From contig CABVRW010000020.1 of NCBI GenBank assembly GCA_902500785.1, positions 1 to 57,519 on the forward strand: a stretch of 57,519 bases of DNA. Direction: 5' to 3'. The notes under the pieces were generated by a model. That model had not been told where the DNA came from. It worked only from the letters and a program-made list of their open reading frames with translations, and did not search any database. Made by a program: the position numbers and the translations under genes. Positions 40,642 through 49,049 of this stretch are shown piece after piece. Each line of letters starts with the position of its first letter. Within the stretch, counting starts at the first letter, position 1. This stretch comes from an uncultured Nitrospira sp. (lineage in GTDB: Bacteria > Nitrospirota > Nitrospiria > Nitrospirales > Nitrospiraceae).

Positions 40642-42888
40642 TTAGTTCAGCGCGTTCAACGCTGAACCTGCCTTGAACCACGCGATCTGTTGCTCTGTGA
40701 TACTGTGGTTCGCCTGGATAGTGAGCGCCTTACCATCCGCTTTATGAATGGTCACTTGCACCGGCTTGCCGGGAGACAGATTGGCCAACCCCGTCACGCT
40801 GATGCGATCCTGCTGCTCGATCTTGTCGTAATCCTTCGGATCGCCGAAGGTCAACGCCAAGATCCCCTGCTTCTTCAAATTCGTCTCATGAATCCGAGCA
40901 AAACTCTTGGTAATAACGACCTTTACGTTCAAGAAGCGCGGAGACATCGCTGCATGCTCGCGACTGCTGCCTTCGCCGTAGTTCTCATCACCCACCACAA
41001 CGGAGCCAATGCCTTTGGCCTTGTAGTCGCGGGCAATTTGAGCGAGAGTGAGATTCGCTTCGCCCGTCAGCACATTCGTTCCCCTGCCGGGTTCTGAGGT
41101 AAAGGCACTGTTCGCACCCAAAAACATGTTGTCGCTGATCTTGTCGAGATGCCCACGGAACTTGAGCCAAGGACCGGCCGGTGAAATGTGATCGGTCGTG
41201 GTCTTGCCCTTGGTCTTGATGAGGAGCGGAAGCTTTTCGAAATCTTTACCGTCCCAGCGGGGAAACGGCTGTAACAACTGCAATCGTTCGCTGGTAGGAG
41301 GAATGTCGACCGTCAGCCCCTCGCCGTTTTCGGCCGGAGCGACAAACCCTTCCTCTCCCTTAGCAAATCCCTTGGCTGGCAACTCTTCGCCCACCGGCGG
41401 CTGAAGTTTGAACTCCTTCCCGTCGGCTCCCTTGAGCGTCTGATTCACCGGGTCAAATCTCAGATCTCCGGTAATGGCATACGCCGTCACGACCTCGGGA
41501 CTTGCCAGGAAGGACAACGTCTCACTGATGCCATCGTTCCGACCTGGGAAATTGCGGTTGAAGGAGCTGACGATTGAATCGGCCTTACCCTTCACACCAT
41601 CCGCCCGTTTCCACTGTCCGATACAGGGGCCGCAGGAATTCGAAAGGACCGTGCCACCGAGCTTTTCAAACGTATCCAAGAACCCATCGCGCTTCATGGT
41701 GTGATAAATACGCTCGGAGCCTGGCGACACGAGAAACGACGCCTTCGCCTTCAACCCAGCTTTCAACCCCTGCTCCGCGACATGGGCAGACCGACTGATA
41801 TCTTCATACGAAGAATTGGTGCAGCTACCGATAAGGGCCGCCTTCAACTCAACCGGATACCCCTTCGCCTTCGCTTCTGCCGCCAACTTGGAAATCGGCC
41901 TTGCGAGATCCGGCGTATGCGGGCCAACCACGTGCGGCTCCAGCATCGACAAGTCAAGCTCGACGATTTGATCGTAATATTTATCCGGCGACTGGTAGAC
42001 TTCAGGATCGGCGACGAGAAGATCCTTGTGCGATTGCGCGAAACTCGCCAAATCAGCCCGATCGGTGATGTTCATGTAGGCGACCATCTTCTGATCGAAA
42101 GGAAACACCGAAGTGGTAGCCCCAAGTTCCGCGCCCATGTTGCAGATCGTGCCCTTGCCTGTTGCGCTAATGGTTTCCGCGCCGGGGCCAAAATACTCGA
42201 CGATCTTGTTTGTGCCACCCTTCACCGTCAGCAGGCCGCACAGATAGAGAATCACATCCTTCGGAGAAGCCCAGCCGCTCAACTTCCCGGTCAAGCGCAC
42301 GCCGATTAATTTCGGATGGAGCACTTCCCACGGCAAACCCGCCATCACTTCGCCGGCGTCCGCGCCGCCGACGCCGATGGCCAGTCCTCCCAAACCCCCG
42401 CCGTTCGGCGTGTGTGAGTCCGTTCCAATTATCAAGCAGCCAGGGAATGCATAATTTTCCAAAACCACCTGGTGGATAATCCCGGCTCCGGGCTTCCAGA
42501 ATCCAATGCCGTACTTCCTCGCGGCAGAGGCGAGAAAGTTATACACTTCCCGATTCTCGTCCATCGCGCGGAGCAGGTCCTTCTCGGAGCCCATTTCAGC
42601 TCGAATGAGGTGATCGCAATGAATCGTGCTCGGTACGGCCGCTTTTTTCTTATTAGCCTGCATAAACTGCAGCATGGCCATTTGGGCCGTGGCGTCCTGC
42701 ATGGCTACACGATCCGGCCGAAGCGCTAACATGGCCTTGCCTCGCTCCCAAGTCTGCGAGTCAAAGTTGTCTGCGTGAGAGACCAAGATCTTGTCGGCTA
42801 GCGTCAGGCCGCGGCCGAATCTCTTTCTGGCCTTGGCAAACACATCCGGCATCTTGGCATACAGTTTCTTGGCGAGATCCATGGACAT
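40642..42888 (-). CDS. acn: aconitate hydratase (mitochondrial-type)
   Basis: 4Fe-4S enzyme that isomerises citrate and isocitrate. The 748-residue protein matches the shorter, mitochondrial-type aconitase. Visible are the cluster cysteine region GSCTNSSYEDISRSA and SNSCGPCIGQW (CxxC), the substrate-binding IGTDSHTPNGGGLGGLAIGVGGADA, and the swivel domain with VVVGDENYGEGSSREHAAMSP. It sits between aclA and icd, so both faces of the citrate-isocitrate step are encoded together. Confidence 0.96.
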   Translation of the reverse strand: MSMDLAKKLYAKMPDVFAKARKRFGRGLTLADKILVSHADNFDSQTWERGKAMLALRPDRVAMQDATAQMAMLQFMQANKKKAAVPSTIHCDHLIRAEMGSEKDLLRAMDENREVYNFLASAARKYGIGFWKPGAGIIHQVVLENYAFPGCLIIGTDSHTPNGGGLGGLAIGVGGADAGEVMAGLPWEVLHPKLIGVRLTGKLSGWASPKDVILYLCGLLTVKGGTNKIVEYFGPGAETISATGKGTICNMGAELGATTSVFPFDQKMVAYMNITDRADLASFAQSHKDLLVADPEVYQSPDKYYDQIVELDLSMLEPHVVGPHTPDLARPISKLAAEAKAKGYPVELKAALIGSCTNSSYEDISRSAHVAEQGLKAGLKAKASFLVSPGSERIYHTMKRDGFLDTFEKLGGTVLSNSCGPCIGQWKRADGVKGKADSIVSSFNRNFPGRNDGISETLSFLASPEVVTAYAITGDLRFDPVNQTLKGADGKEFKLQPPVGEELPAKGFAKGEEGFVAPAENGEGLTVDIPPTSERLQLLQPFPRWDGKDFEKLPLLIKTKGKTTTDHISPAGPWLKFRGHLDKISDNMFLGANSAFTSEPGRGTNVLTGEANLTLAQIARDYKAKGIGSVVVGDENYGEGSSREHAAMSPRFLNVKVVITKSFARIHETNLKKQGILALTFGDPKDYDKIEQQDRISVTGLANLSPGKPVQVTIHKADGKALTIQANHSITEQQIAWFKAGSALNALN

Positions 42889-43001
42889 GGCTTGTCTCCT
42901 TAAGGTAAGTCAGCCGTCAACTGCGAACCGTCAATCGGCCAGGAATGGGAACCCGACGACCGGATTGAGGAATCGCTTATAGATGATCGAGCAGTAGCGT
43001 C

Positions 43002-44822
43002 TTACTTCAGCGGCGGAACTTCCCGCCTCTTGGGTGCCGCGTAGTTCACAAGGTAATCAAACAAACGGATCAGGCGGCTATCCTGGCGTTTTTGATCCAC
43101 CCAGTGACCGATTAATCCAATTGTCCTCGAGAGAATGAAGAATCCGTTTAAGCTATCGACAGGGAAACCAATATCGACCAGTACGGCCGCCATCGTCCCA
43201 TCGACGTTCAGAATCAGATTGTCCTTTTTCACGGAGGTAACTTTCTCCACCTCAAGCGCGAAGTCCAAACAAGGAGTCTTAATCTTCAGACTCTTCACAT
43301 AGCCGACTAACTCTTTTACTCGCTTGTCAGGATTGCGCAGACTCTTCACGCGGTGGCCAATACCCGGTACCGGTCCATGGTTTTTCTTCATGTACGCCAA
43401 GAATTCGTCGACGGACATCTTATTATCCACGGCATATTTGAAGAAGCGGCCGGCATCAGTAACGGCACCGCCAAAACGTGGTCCAATCATAATCATGCCT
43501 GCTGCAACCGACTGCGACAACCCGATCCCGGCACAGGCGGCGAGAATTGTCGCGTAGGCGCCGCTGACGCATGGACCGTGATCAGCTGAGAGCATCATAA
43601 TCCGCTTGATGATCTCCGCCTCCTGCTTGGAGATCAGCCGCTTGTCCCACAACAGCCCGATCACATGAGGAATTTCATAGCCCTTGTTGATGAGCTCAGA
43701 AGCTGGATAGCCGTCGTAGCAGGGTTCGTCACCGCGGTCATCGCTGATGGTGGTGCGGATCAGCGGCGCGACCATGACCTCGTCGGCCTTCATGGCCTCC
43801 TCGATGGTCTTGGGCAACTTGGGCAACGTCGCCGGCTCGACCGGCTCCTTCACTTGGCCGGACTTCAAGAGATCTTGATAGGTTTCTTTAATCGCAGGGC
43901 CAAGTGCGCCAAAAGTGGGTGGCACGAGCGCGCCTGATTTCTTGAGCGCATCGGACTTGGATCGCGCCGATCCTTCCCCCTTCATGCCCTCCTTGGCTCC
44001 GGCATGACCGAACTTCATCCCCTTCGGCAAACTTTCCTGACAAAAACCAGAGACCACAGCAATCAACTTCACCCGTCGCTTCTTCGCGCCATACCATTCC
44101 GCAGCCCGCTCTTCGAGATCACCACCCATCTCGCCGACGATGACGACCGCCTTCGTTTGCGGGTCATTTTCGAACATTTCAAGATAGCTGACGTAATCAG
44201 TTCCGGGATAGGCATCGCCGCCGATACCGATGGCCGTCGTGATCCCGTCGGCAAACTGTGAGCAGATCCAGATAATTTCGTTTGAGAGACCTCCCGACTT
44301 AGTGATCACACCAAACGATCCTTCACGGTAGAGCTTGGAGAGGACGAGGTTGTCGAACGCACCGCCGATTACACCTAACCGGCAGGCACCGGCTGAAATG
44401 ATACCGATGGACGACGGACCATTAAAAACCTTACCCAACTTGCGCGCATGAGCGCCAAGCACCTTGGCATCCTTTTCCGGCACGCCCTCGGTGATCATCG
44501 AGACCACCTTAATGTGCGAATCGTCAAGCGCCTCCATGCCGCCCTTCATCGCGCGGTCGGCACCGATGTAGACGAGGCTGGTGTTCAGCGTTGGGTGATG
44601 TTTGGTGGCTTCGGTAATGGACTTATAGATTGGAATGGCGATGAGGCCGCTGCCGTATGGGATCTCATTGGTCTTACCGGCATCGGGCGGATATACGAAC
44701 GCCTCGACGTTTAGCGGACGCTTAATGAGATAACAGAACTCGGCCATGCGGCGGGCAGCGTTGACACCGGCTTGACCACCCTGGATCACCACGCGGGTGT
44801 CTTTGTTTGCCAGAATACTCAT
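43002..44822 (-). CDS. aclA: ATP-citrate lyase, large (alpha) subunit
   Basis: Cleaves citrate to acetyl-CoA and oxaloacetate with ATP and CoA, the hallmark reaction of the reductive TCA cycle. The 606-residue subunit combines a succinyl-CoA-synthetase alpha-like CoA-binding half (TRVVIQGGQAGVNAARRM; phosphohistidine loop KFGHAGAKEG with His273) and a citrate-synthase-like C-terminal half (ADHGPCVSGAYATILAACAG; GIGHRVKSLRNPDKRV). It follows aclB by 41 bases. The two-subunit arrangement resembles that of Chlorobium. Confidence 0.97.
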   Translation of the reverse strand: MSILANKDTRVVIQGGQAGVNAARRMAEFCYLIKRPLNVEAFVYPPDAGKTNEIPYGSGLIAIPIYKSITEATKHHPTLNTSLVYIGADRAMKGGMEALDDSHIKVVSMITEGVPEKDAKVLGAHARKLGKVFNGPSSIGIISAGACRLGVIGGAFDNLVLSKLYREGSFGVITKSGGLSNEIIWICSQFADGITTAIGIGGDAYPGTDYVSYLEMFENDPQTKAVVIVGEMGGDLEERAAEWYGAKKRRVKLIAVVSGFCQESLPKGMKFGHAGAKEGMKGEGSARSKSDALKKSGALVPPTFGALGPAIKETYQDLLKSGQVKEPVEPATLPKLPKTIEEAMKADEVMVAPLIRTTISDDRGDEPCYDGYPASELINKGYEIPHVIGLLWDKRLISKQEAEIIKRIMMLSADHGPCVSGAYATILAACAGIGLSQSVAAGMIMIGPRFGGAVTDAGRFFKYAVDNKMSVDEFLAYMKKNHGPVPGIGHRVKSLRNPDKRVKELVGYVKSLKIKTPCLDFALEVEKVTSVKKDNLILNVDGTMAAVLVDIGFPVDSLNGFFILSRTIGLIGHWVDQKRQDSRLIRLFDYLVNYAAPKRREVPPLK

Positions 44823-44863
44823 CTCGGGATCTCCCCTATATTCAGTTGGTCATAGACGGCAGG

Positions 44864-46063
44864 CTATTTTACTTGGAGCGCCTTGTCGACAATGTCGGTG
44901 AGTGGTGTGTTGCGGTCGAAGACATTGATGTCAAAGCCTTCGTCTTTCAGGGCGCGCATCGCATCAAGGCCCTCTTTCTCACGCGGTCCCCCGCGACGGA
45001 CCCAAATCTTGACGTTCCTCAACTTGCCCTCGGACTTGGCCTTCCGAAAGCCGTTGATGATCCCGCCGAACGTCTTTTTGACATCGGTGAAATTTGCAAT
45101 CGCACCACCAACAATGATGTTTTTGATTCCCGGCAGAGAACACACTTTTTCCGTGAGGACTTCGACGGCCCAATCCGGTGGATCGCCGGAATATTCGGCA
45201 TAGTTGGCTAACTTGCCGCCACGCGCGACGACCGCGTCCGAATAGTACACGCTGGCGCCACCGCCCGCCGGCAACATGGCTGTATCGCCACCAGGAATTT
45301 CGATGAACTTCACCGAGCCTTTAATCTTGCTGTCGACCGCCATGACTTCAAGTTCTTGCCTGGAATAGGCGCGGCCGAATTCTGCGGCAAACGCGAAGTT
45401 CCAGTCCGGATGTCTGAATTTGGCATCGCCGTCGAGCAGTGTCACGGCATCAAGCGCAACCAGCTCCTCATCGGCGGCACGAACGACGACCGGATTCACC
45501 TCGAGATATTGTGCATCTTCACTGTCGAAGCAGGCAAACATTTTTCCTGCGAACGCAGCCATCTTCTTCGCTAGAGGCCCAGTAAATCCGGCCTCTTTAG
45601 CCAGTTTCTCGAGCGATTCCTGAGAAGGAGCCTGCCCGATATCAAGACACAAACGCTTGACACGTTCCCAATTCGATTCGACTTCGATCCCGCCGCAGTT
45701 CGCAACCAGGACCTCACTGCCTTCGCGCGTTGATTTCACGGCGCAATAATATTCTTCTGTGTGAGCGATCATTTCAGAGACAATGACCTGCGTGACGGTG
45801 ATGCTGCCGACTTGTCGCCCGATCATCTCCTTGGTAGCAGCTTCCGCAGCCTTGAAGTCCAAATCAACCTTGACCAACCCAAGCTTAAACCTCGACCCGA
45901 GCGCCTCGTGCGCCTTCGCAACAAGCTTGGAATTTTTCAACCATTCATTAGCCTGACCCAGCTTGGTCAACTCATCAACGGAGGTCACGACCACATAATT
46001 GGGGACGTTGATTCCCCACTTCTTCATCAGCCCCATCCCGGGACCTTCCAGCACTTTCGCCAT
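44864..46063 (-). CDS. aclB: ATP-citrate lyase, small (beta) subunit
   Basis: ATP-grasp subunit of ATP-citrate lyase, 399 residues, related to succinyl-CoA synthetase beta and to the N-terminal part of animal ATP-citrate lyase. Features include the N-terminal grasp fold (GPGMGLMKKWGINVPNYVVV), YLEVNPVVVRAADEELVALD for nucleotide and metal binding, and the C-terminal MLPAGGGASVYYSDAVV and GGAIANFTDVKKTFGGIING. AAGGAG nine bases upstream supports the start. It is the first gene of the rTCA block; a weak promoter lies at 46110-46138. Confidence 0.96.
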   Translation of the reverse strand: MAKVLEGPGMGLMKKWGINVPNYVVVTSVDELTKLGQANEWLKNSKLVAKAHEALGSRFKLGLVKVDLDFKAAEAATKEMIGRQVGSITVTQVIVSEMIAHTEEYYCAVKSTREGSEVLVANCGGIEVESNWERVKRLCLDIGQAPSQESLEKLAKEAGFTGPLAKKMAAFAGKMFACFDSEDAQYLEVNPVVVRAADEELVALDAVTLLDGDAKFRHPDWNFAFAAEFGRAYSRQELEVMAVDSKIKGSVKFIEIPGGDTAMLPAGGGASVYYSDAVVARGGKLANYAEYSGDPPDWAVEVLTEKVCSLPGIKNIIVGGAIANFTDVKKTFGGIINGFRKAKSEGKLRNVKIWVRRGGPREKEGLDAMRALKDEGFDINVFDRNTPLTDIVDKALQVK

Positions 46064-46109
46064 GATTGACGACTCCTTGGTGTGTGATAGGGCAGAGAAA
46101 CGGAGCGGT

Positions 46110-46138
46110 AGAGTACCGAATTCTGCTGATTAGCTCAA
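46110..46138 (-). promoter_or_regulatory. possible promoter of the rTCA operon
   Basis: On the minus strand TTGAGC (46138-46133) and TACTCT (46115-46110) are 17 bases apart; the implied leader before aclB is about 40 bases. The -10 matches only three of six positions. The gap 46064-46281 otherwise shows no feature. Confidence 0.3.
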
Positions 46139-46281
46139 TCCTCCAAAGGGCCTACGCGGCGAGCTCAGAAGTCCTACCACAATGCGCACTGAAGATTCAT
46201 CACCATAAATTATTGATAACATGATGATCGTCTCCGCTGCTCGTGCCTCAATGGGCGAGAGCTTTTTCATGCCTGGATGGA

Positions 46282-47118
46282 TCACGGACGCGCTCTGCGT
46301 TGGCATGTAGGACAGAAAAATGAACTTCGCTCACCGACGGAGCGTCGAATCACGGTACCGCAGGCATTGGGGCAGGGCTGCCCAGCCTTGGCATACACTA
46401 GGTGCCTGCGCTTGTACTGGCCCTCGGTTCCATCCGGCGCAAAATAATCCCGCACACTGGACCCTCCCATGACAATGGCTTCATGTAATACATCCCTCAT
46501 CACTTCATAGAGACGAGTCACCAGTCCCTCTCTGACCTTGTTCGCCGCCTGATCGGGATGAAGCTTGGCACGGAAGAGAATCTCATTGGCGTAAATGTTG
46601 CCGATTCCCGCGATGACCTGTTGATGCATCAAAAGAGACTTCAGCCTGGTACGCGTAGCCCCAAGCATACGCAGGAATTGATCGGAACTGATCGTGAGGG
46701 GATCATAACCGAACCGGCGAGCCGTATATTGATCCAACCCTGCTTGGTCAAGCAACGACAAGCGACCGAATCGTCTGGGATTCCAATATCTGATTTCAGG
46801 TTCGGCACAGTCCTCAAGATGCAGAACAAAATGGATATGTTGTGGATACTTGGTTGGCGTAGACCTGAACAGCAACAGTCCGGTCATGCCCAACTCTGCG
46901 GCAAGAAATCTCGCCTCCTCCCCGCAACGAAAGGTGAGGATGACGCTCTTCCCCCTTCGCTCCACCCCCGTGATCGTGGTCTGACGATACCATTCCAGAG
47001 AAGGTAGTCCTTCCCGCACGATGTCACCACGGCCCACCCAACAATCGCGCACCCTGGCTCCTACGACTCGCGCGCGCAACTGACGGGCAGCAACTTCTGC
47101 TTCCGGCAATTCAGGCAT
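46282..47118 (-). CDS. mutM: formamidopyrimidine-DNA glycosylase
   Basis: MutM (Fpg) removes 8-oxoguanine and ring-opened purines from DNA in base-excision repair. The 278-residue protein starts PELPEAEVAARQL after Met, giving the catalytic Pro2 and Glu3, which fixes the ATG at 47118 over the longer frame from 47232. A helix-two-turn-helix (AGIGNIYANEILFRAKLHPD) and a C-terminal zinc finger (AKAGQPCPNACGT; SSFFCPTCQ) are present. It lies upstream of the rTCA operon on the same strand, with no clear link in function. Confidence 0.95.
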   Translation of the reverse strand: MPELPEAEVAARQLRARVVGARVRDCWVGRGDIVREGLPSLEWYRQTTITGVERRGKSVILTFRCGEEARFLAAELGMTGLLLFRSTPTKYPQHIHFVLHLEDCAEPEIRYWNPRRFGRLSLLDQAGLDQYTARRFGYDPLTISSDQFLRMLGATRTRLKSLLMHQQVIAGIGNIYANEILFRAKLHPDQAANKVREGLVTRLYEVMRDVLHEAIVMGGSSVRDYFAPDGTEGQYKRRHLVYAKAGQPCPNACGTVIRRSVGERSSFFCPTCQRRARP

Positions 47119-47329
47119 TGAATTATTCCCGAGGTGATGGATGTGAACCCTATCTGACGACAAATTACGCCATGGCGCGGAAGCAAAATGCAACTCCGTC
47201 GAGAGATCACCCCTCAAGCGTAAAGTTGGCATGGATACGGCGAGATAAGCCAGGGGAGGGATGGCGAACGGAAAAAGACGAGCTAATATTCAGGATGGTC
47301 TGATGGTCTATGGGGGCCCCGGGCTTCCA

Positions 47330-47520
47330 GCAGGATGCGGAAACAGTCTGCCAGCGGAGGGCCCGCAAGGCACTGCCACTTCACCATCTTGGCGGCGTTC
47401 ACACGCGCGACCCACATTCTTCAGCGCGTCATGAACCTCGGCGGATCACCGTGCGGATTGAGTAGTATGAGCCGATTCGCTCGCTGCGGCGTTGCTGGAC
47501 GACCTCGTCGCGCATGCTGC
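47330..47520. repeat. degenerate inverted-repeat element (about 190 bases)
   Basis: The non-coding gap 47119-47594 contains an element whose ends are imperfect inverted copies: GCAGGATGCGGAAACAGTCT then GCCAGC on the left (47330 onward) and, reading inward from 47520 on the other strand, GCAGCATGCGCGACGAGGTC then GTCCAGC. The interior includes CGCTCGCTGCGGCGTTGCTG near the right end. This resembles the palindromic intergenic repeats starting GCAGGATGCTGAAAAAG that I recall from Nitrospira genomes, but degraded. No gene is supported in the gap. Confidence 0.45.
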
Positions 47521-47594
47521 AGACGTTTCTGATGCCGACACGGCACATGATTGATCAGAGCGTATTGAGCGGAATCGGATATCTCTACTGTCTG

Positions 47595-48023
47595 CTAGGC
47601 ATTTGGCGAATTGTGTCGACCCTGGCGTCGACAACGAACGTCTTCGATAATTTCTTGGAGACGCGGCAAAGGCGTGCCACCGGGACGCCTCGTCAGCACA
47701 AGCTTTACCGCATCCGGATACGCCATCCCTTCAACACAACAAAGATAGGCAATCACCACCGAAACCGAACGTCCCATGCCGACCCTGCAACACACCATCA
47801 GCCGATTGTCCGCCACATGTGCCGCGATCCATTCCACAGCCTCGTACAATGACGCAGCGGCCGGCTCACCGAATTCCTTCAATGGAATCTTGGCATAGAC
47901 AATCCGTGATGGAACCGTCACATTCTGCTCTTCAGCGACCATGAGGACGGCGCTTACTTGCGGCGGGGGATTCTTGGCATCTTCGACGTTGCCGACGAGC
48001 AGACGCTTGTTGATCATGTGCAT
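47595..48023 (-). CDS. dual-specificity phosphatase-like protein
   Basis: Small protein of 142 residues with the fold of dual-specificity protein phosphatases. The P-loop reads VCCRVGMGRSVSVVIAYL: the catalytic CX5R motif (CRVGMGR) is intact, but the histidine that normally precedes the cysteine is replaced by cysteine. The upstream general-acid loop (KIPLKEFGE) is also not a typical Asp loop. The substrate is unknown. A strong promoter at 48033-48060 ends only about nine bases before the ATG, so the mRNA may be leaderless; a second ATG follows at 48017. Confidence 0.75.
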   Translation of the reverse strand: MHMINKRLLVGNVEDAKNPPPQVSAVLMVAEEQNVTVPSRIVYAKIPLKEFGEPAAASLYEAVEWIAAHVADNRLMVCCRVGMGRSVSVVIAYLCCVEGMAYPDAVKLVLTRRPGGTPLPRLQEIIEDVRCRRQGRHNSPNA

Positions 48024-48032
48024 CGTGTCGCT

Positions 48033-48060
48033 AGTATAGGGGGTGTAAACTTTCGGTCAA
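48033..48060 (-). promoter_or_regulatory. promoter of the phosphatase gene, leaderless arrangement
   Basis: On the minus strand TTGACC (48060-48055) and TATACT (48038-48033) are 16 bases apart. The predicted start near 48026 is about three bases before the first ATG at 48023. Confidence 0.6.
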
Positions 48061-48096
48061 GGTAATCCATTAAATCCATAAACCCAGGAAGGGCGA

Positions 48097-48126
48097 TTGA
48101 ACATCCCTCACATTGATGCGTATACT
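48097..48126 (+). promoter_or_regulatory. promoter of the zinc-ribbon gene
   Basis: TTGAAC (48097-48102) and TATACT (48121-48126) are 18 bases apart. The predicted start near 48133 leaves a 20-base leader containing the GGGGGA ribosome-binding site. Confidence 0.55.
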
Positions 48127-48153
48127 CAACCCATCTATGCTTAGGGGGAACTA

Positions 48154-48513
48154 ATGTCCTTGACTCCGCTCGAAGTGGCAGAAAAACGGCTGTCAAGCGT
48201 GCAGTGCGCAATCTGCAAGACGAATACGTTTGGCATCGACCGGCGGACACTGCAGTCAGATGGAGAATGCCGCGGGGTGTGCCTGAAATGCCGGTATAAT
48301 TTCCCCGTATACACTGATATGGATTTTTACCTGCGAACTCAACCGGATATACCCTATCGGCTGAAAGAAATTTCCTGCCCAAGCTGCCAACATCGAGGGG
48401 TGACCCTTGATTTTCGCATCACGATGTCCGTTAGGGAGTCGGTCTATTTCGTTACTTGCGTGGCTTGCAAAACTCAGTTTCCTGAACGCTCCTCATTGGA
48501 AGCATTCGAGTAG
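48154..48513 (+). CDS. unknown protein with four CxxC pairs (double zinc ribbon)
   Basis: I do not recognise a named family. The 119-residue protein has four CxxC pairs, CAIC (18-21), CLKC, CPSC and CVAC, spaced as two zinc-ribbon modules. No signal peptide or membrane segment is visible, so a cytoplasmic zinc-binding or nucleic-acid/protein-binding role is possible. GGGGGA precedes the ATG and a promoter lies at 48097-48126. A small unknown gene follows 38 bases downstream. Confidence 0.75.
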   Translation: MSLTPLEVAEKRLSSVQCAICKTNTFGIDRRTLQSDGECRGVCLKCRYNFPVYTDMDFYLRTQPDIPYRLKEISCPSCQHRGVTLDFRITMSVRESVYFVTCVACKTQFPERSSLEAFE

Positions 48514-48536
48514 CCTTTCACGCCACCGTTTCATGT

Positions 48537-48542
48537 TATACT
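48537..48542 (+). promoter_or_regulatory. -10-like element just before the 64-residue gene
   Basis: TATACT ends nine bases before the ATG at 48552. No good -35 is visible and there is no ribosome-binding site, which would suit a leaderless or near-leaderless mRNA. Confidence 0.3.
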
Positions 48543-48551
48543 GACCCTATT

Positions 48552-48746
48552 ATGAGCGATACTCCAACTCCAAAGCCCCAACAAGCACCCCCGCCTGCCG
48601 CCGAGGCTGAAACGAAGCCCCGCAAGGAAATCCCGCTCATTTCCGTGCCCAACGATCGGGATATGATTGCGGCAGAAATGGCCGAACTCTTCGATGAAGA
48701 TCGAGTGTCCCATCAGCACGGCTCCTCTGAGCCCGAAGCGGACTAG
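48552..48746 (+). CDS. small proline-rich/acidic unknown protein
   Basis: Unrecognised 64-residue protein. The first half is Pro/Ala/Glu-rich and looks disordered (TPKPQQAPPPAAEAE); the second half has a short predicted helix (DRDMIAAEMAELFDEDR). There is no signal peptide. Codon use resembles neighbouring genes, and a TATACT lies nine bases upstream. It could be translated from a leaderless mRNA or by coupling with the zinc-ribbon gene. It is short, so the call rests on composition and context only. Confidence 0.5.
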   Translation: MSDTPTPKPQQAPPPAAEAETKPRKEIPLISVPNDRDMIAAEMAELFDEDRVSHQHGSSEPEAD

Positions 48747-49049
48747 CAGGTTGCAGAATAACTTCCTTGTTGTGCCTGCGGCAAAAACTCTGCTGGGATC
48801 AGAGCCATTCGCAGGACTCGAAGCAACAGAGCCATCCGCCCATACCGCATCGCGACACCTCCTGAACATCAAGACTGCAGACGCGCGCCAGTTGATTAGC
48901 GCCCAGTCTCGCAGAAGGGACTCCGACTTCTTCAGCCCGGGCCGCCTCCCATAGACTACAGTGACCGTGCTTCTCCTGGGACCGTACGATGAGCCGCTAA
49001 GGGATACGAGAGCGCTGCTGACGGAATATTTTCGCAATTCGTTCCGTCC
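48747..49049. other. gene-free gap of about 300 bases
   Basis: No convincing coding frame, terminator or promoter is visible. GCAGGTTGCAGAATAAC at its left end resembles the outer edge of the inverted-repeat element at 47330 and may be a solitary remnant. Confidence 0.4.

Noticed and set aside
48531-49037. Minus-strand frame of 168 codons across the small 48552 gene and the following gap
   Set aside because: No motif, no ribosome-binding site, unusual composition; the opposite strand has a better candidate.
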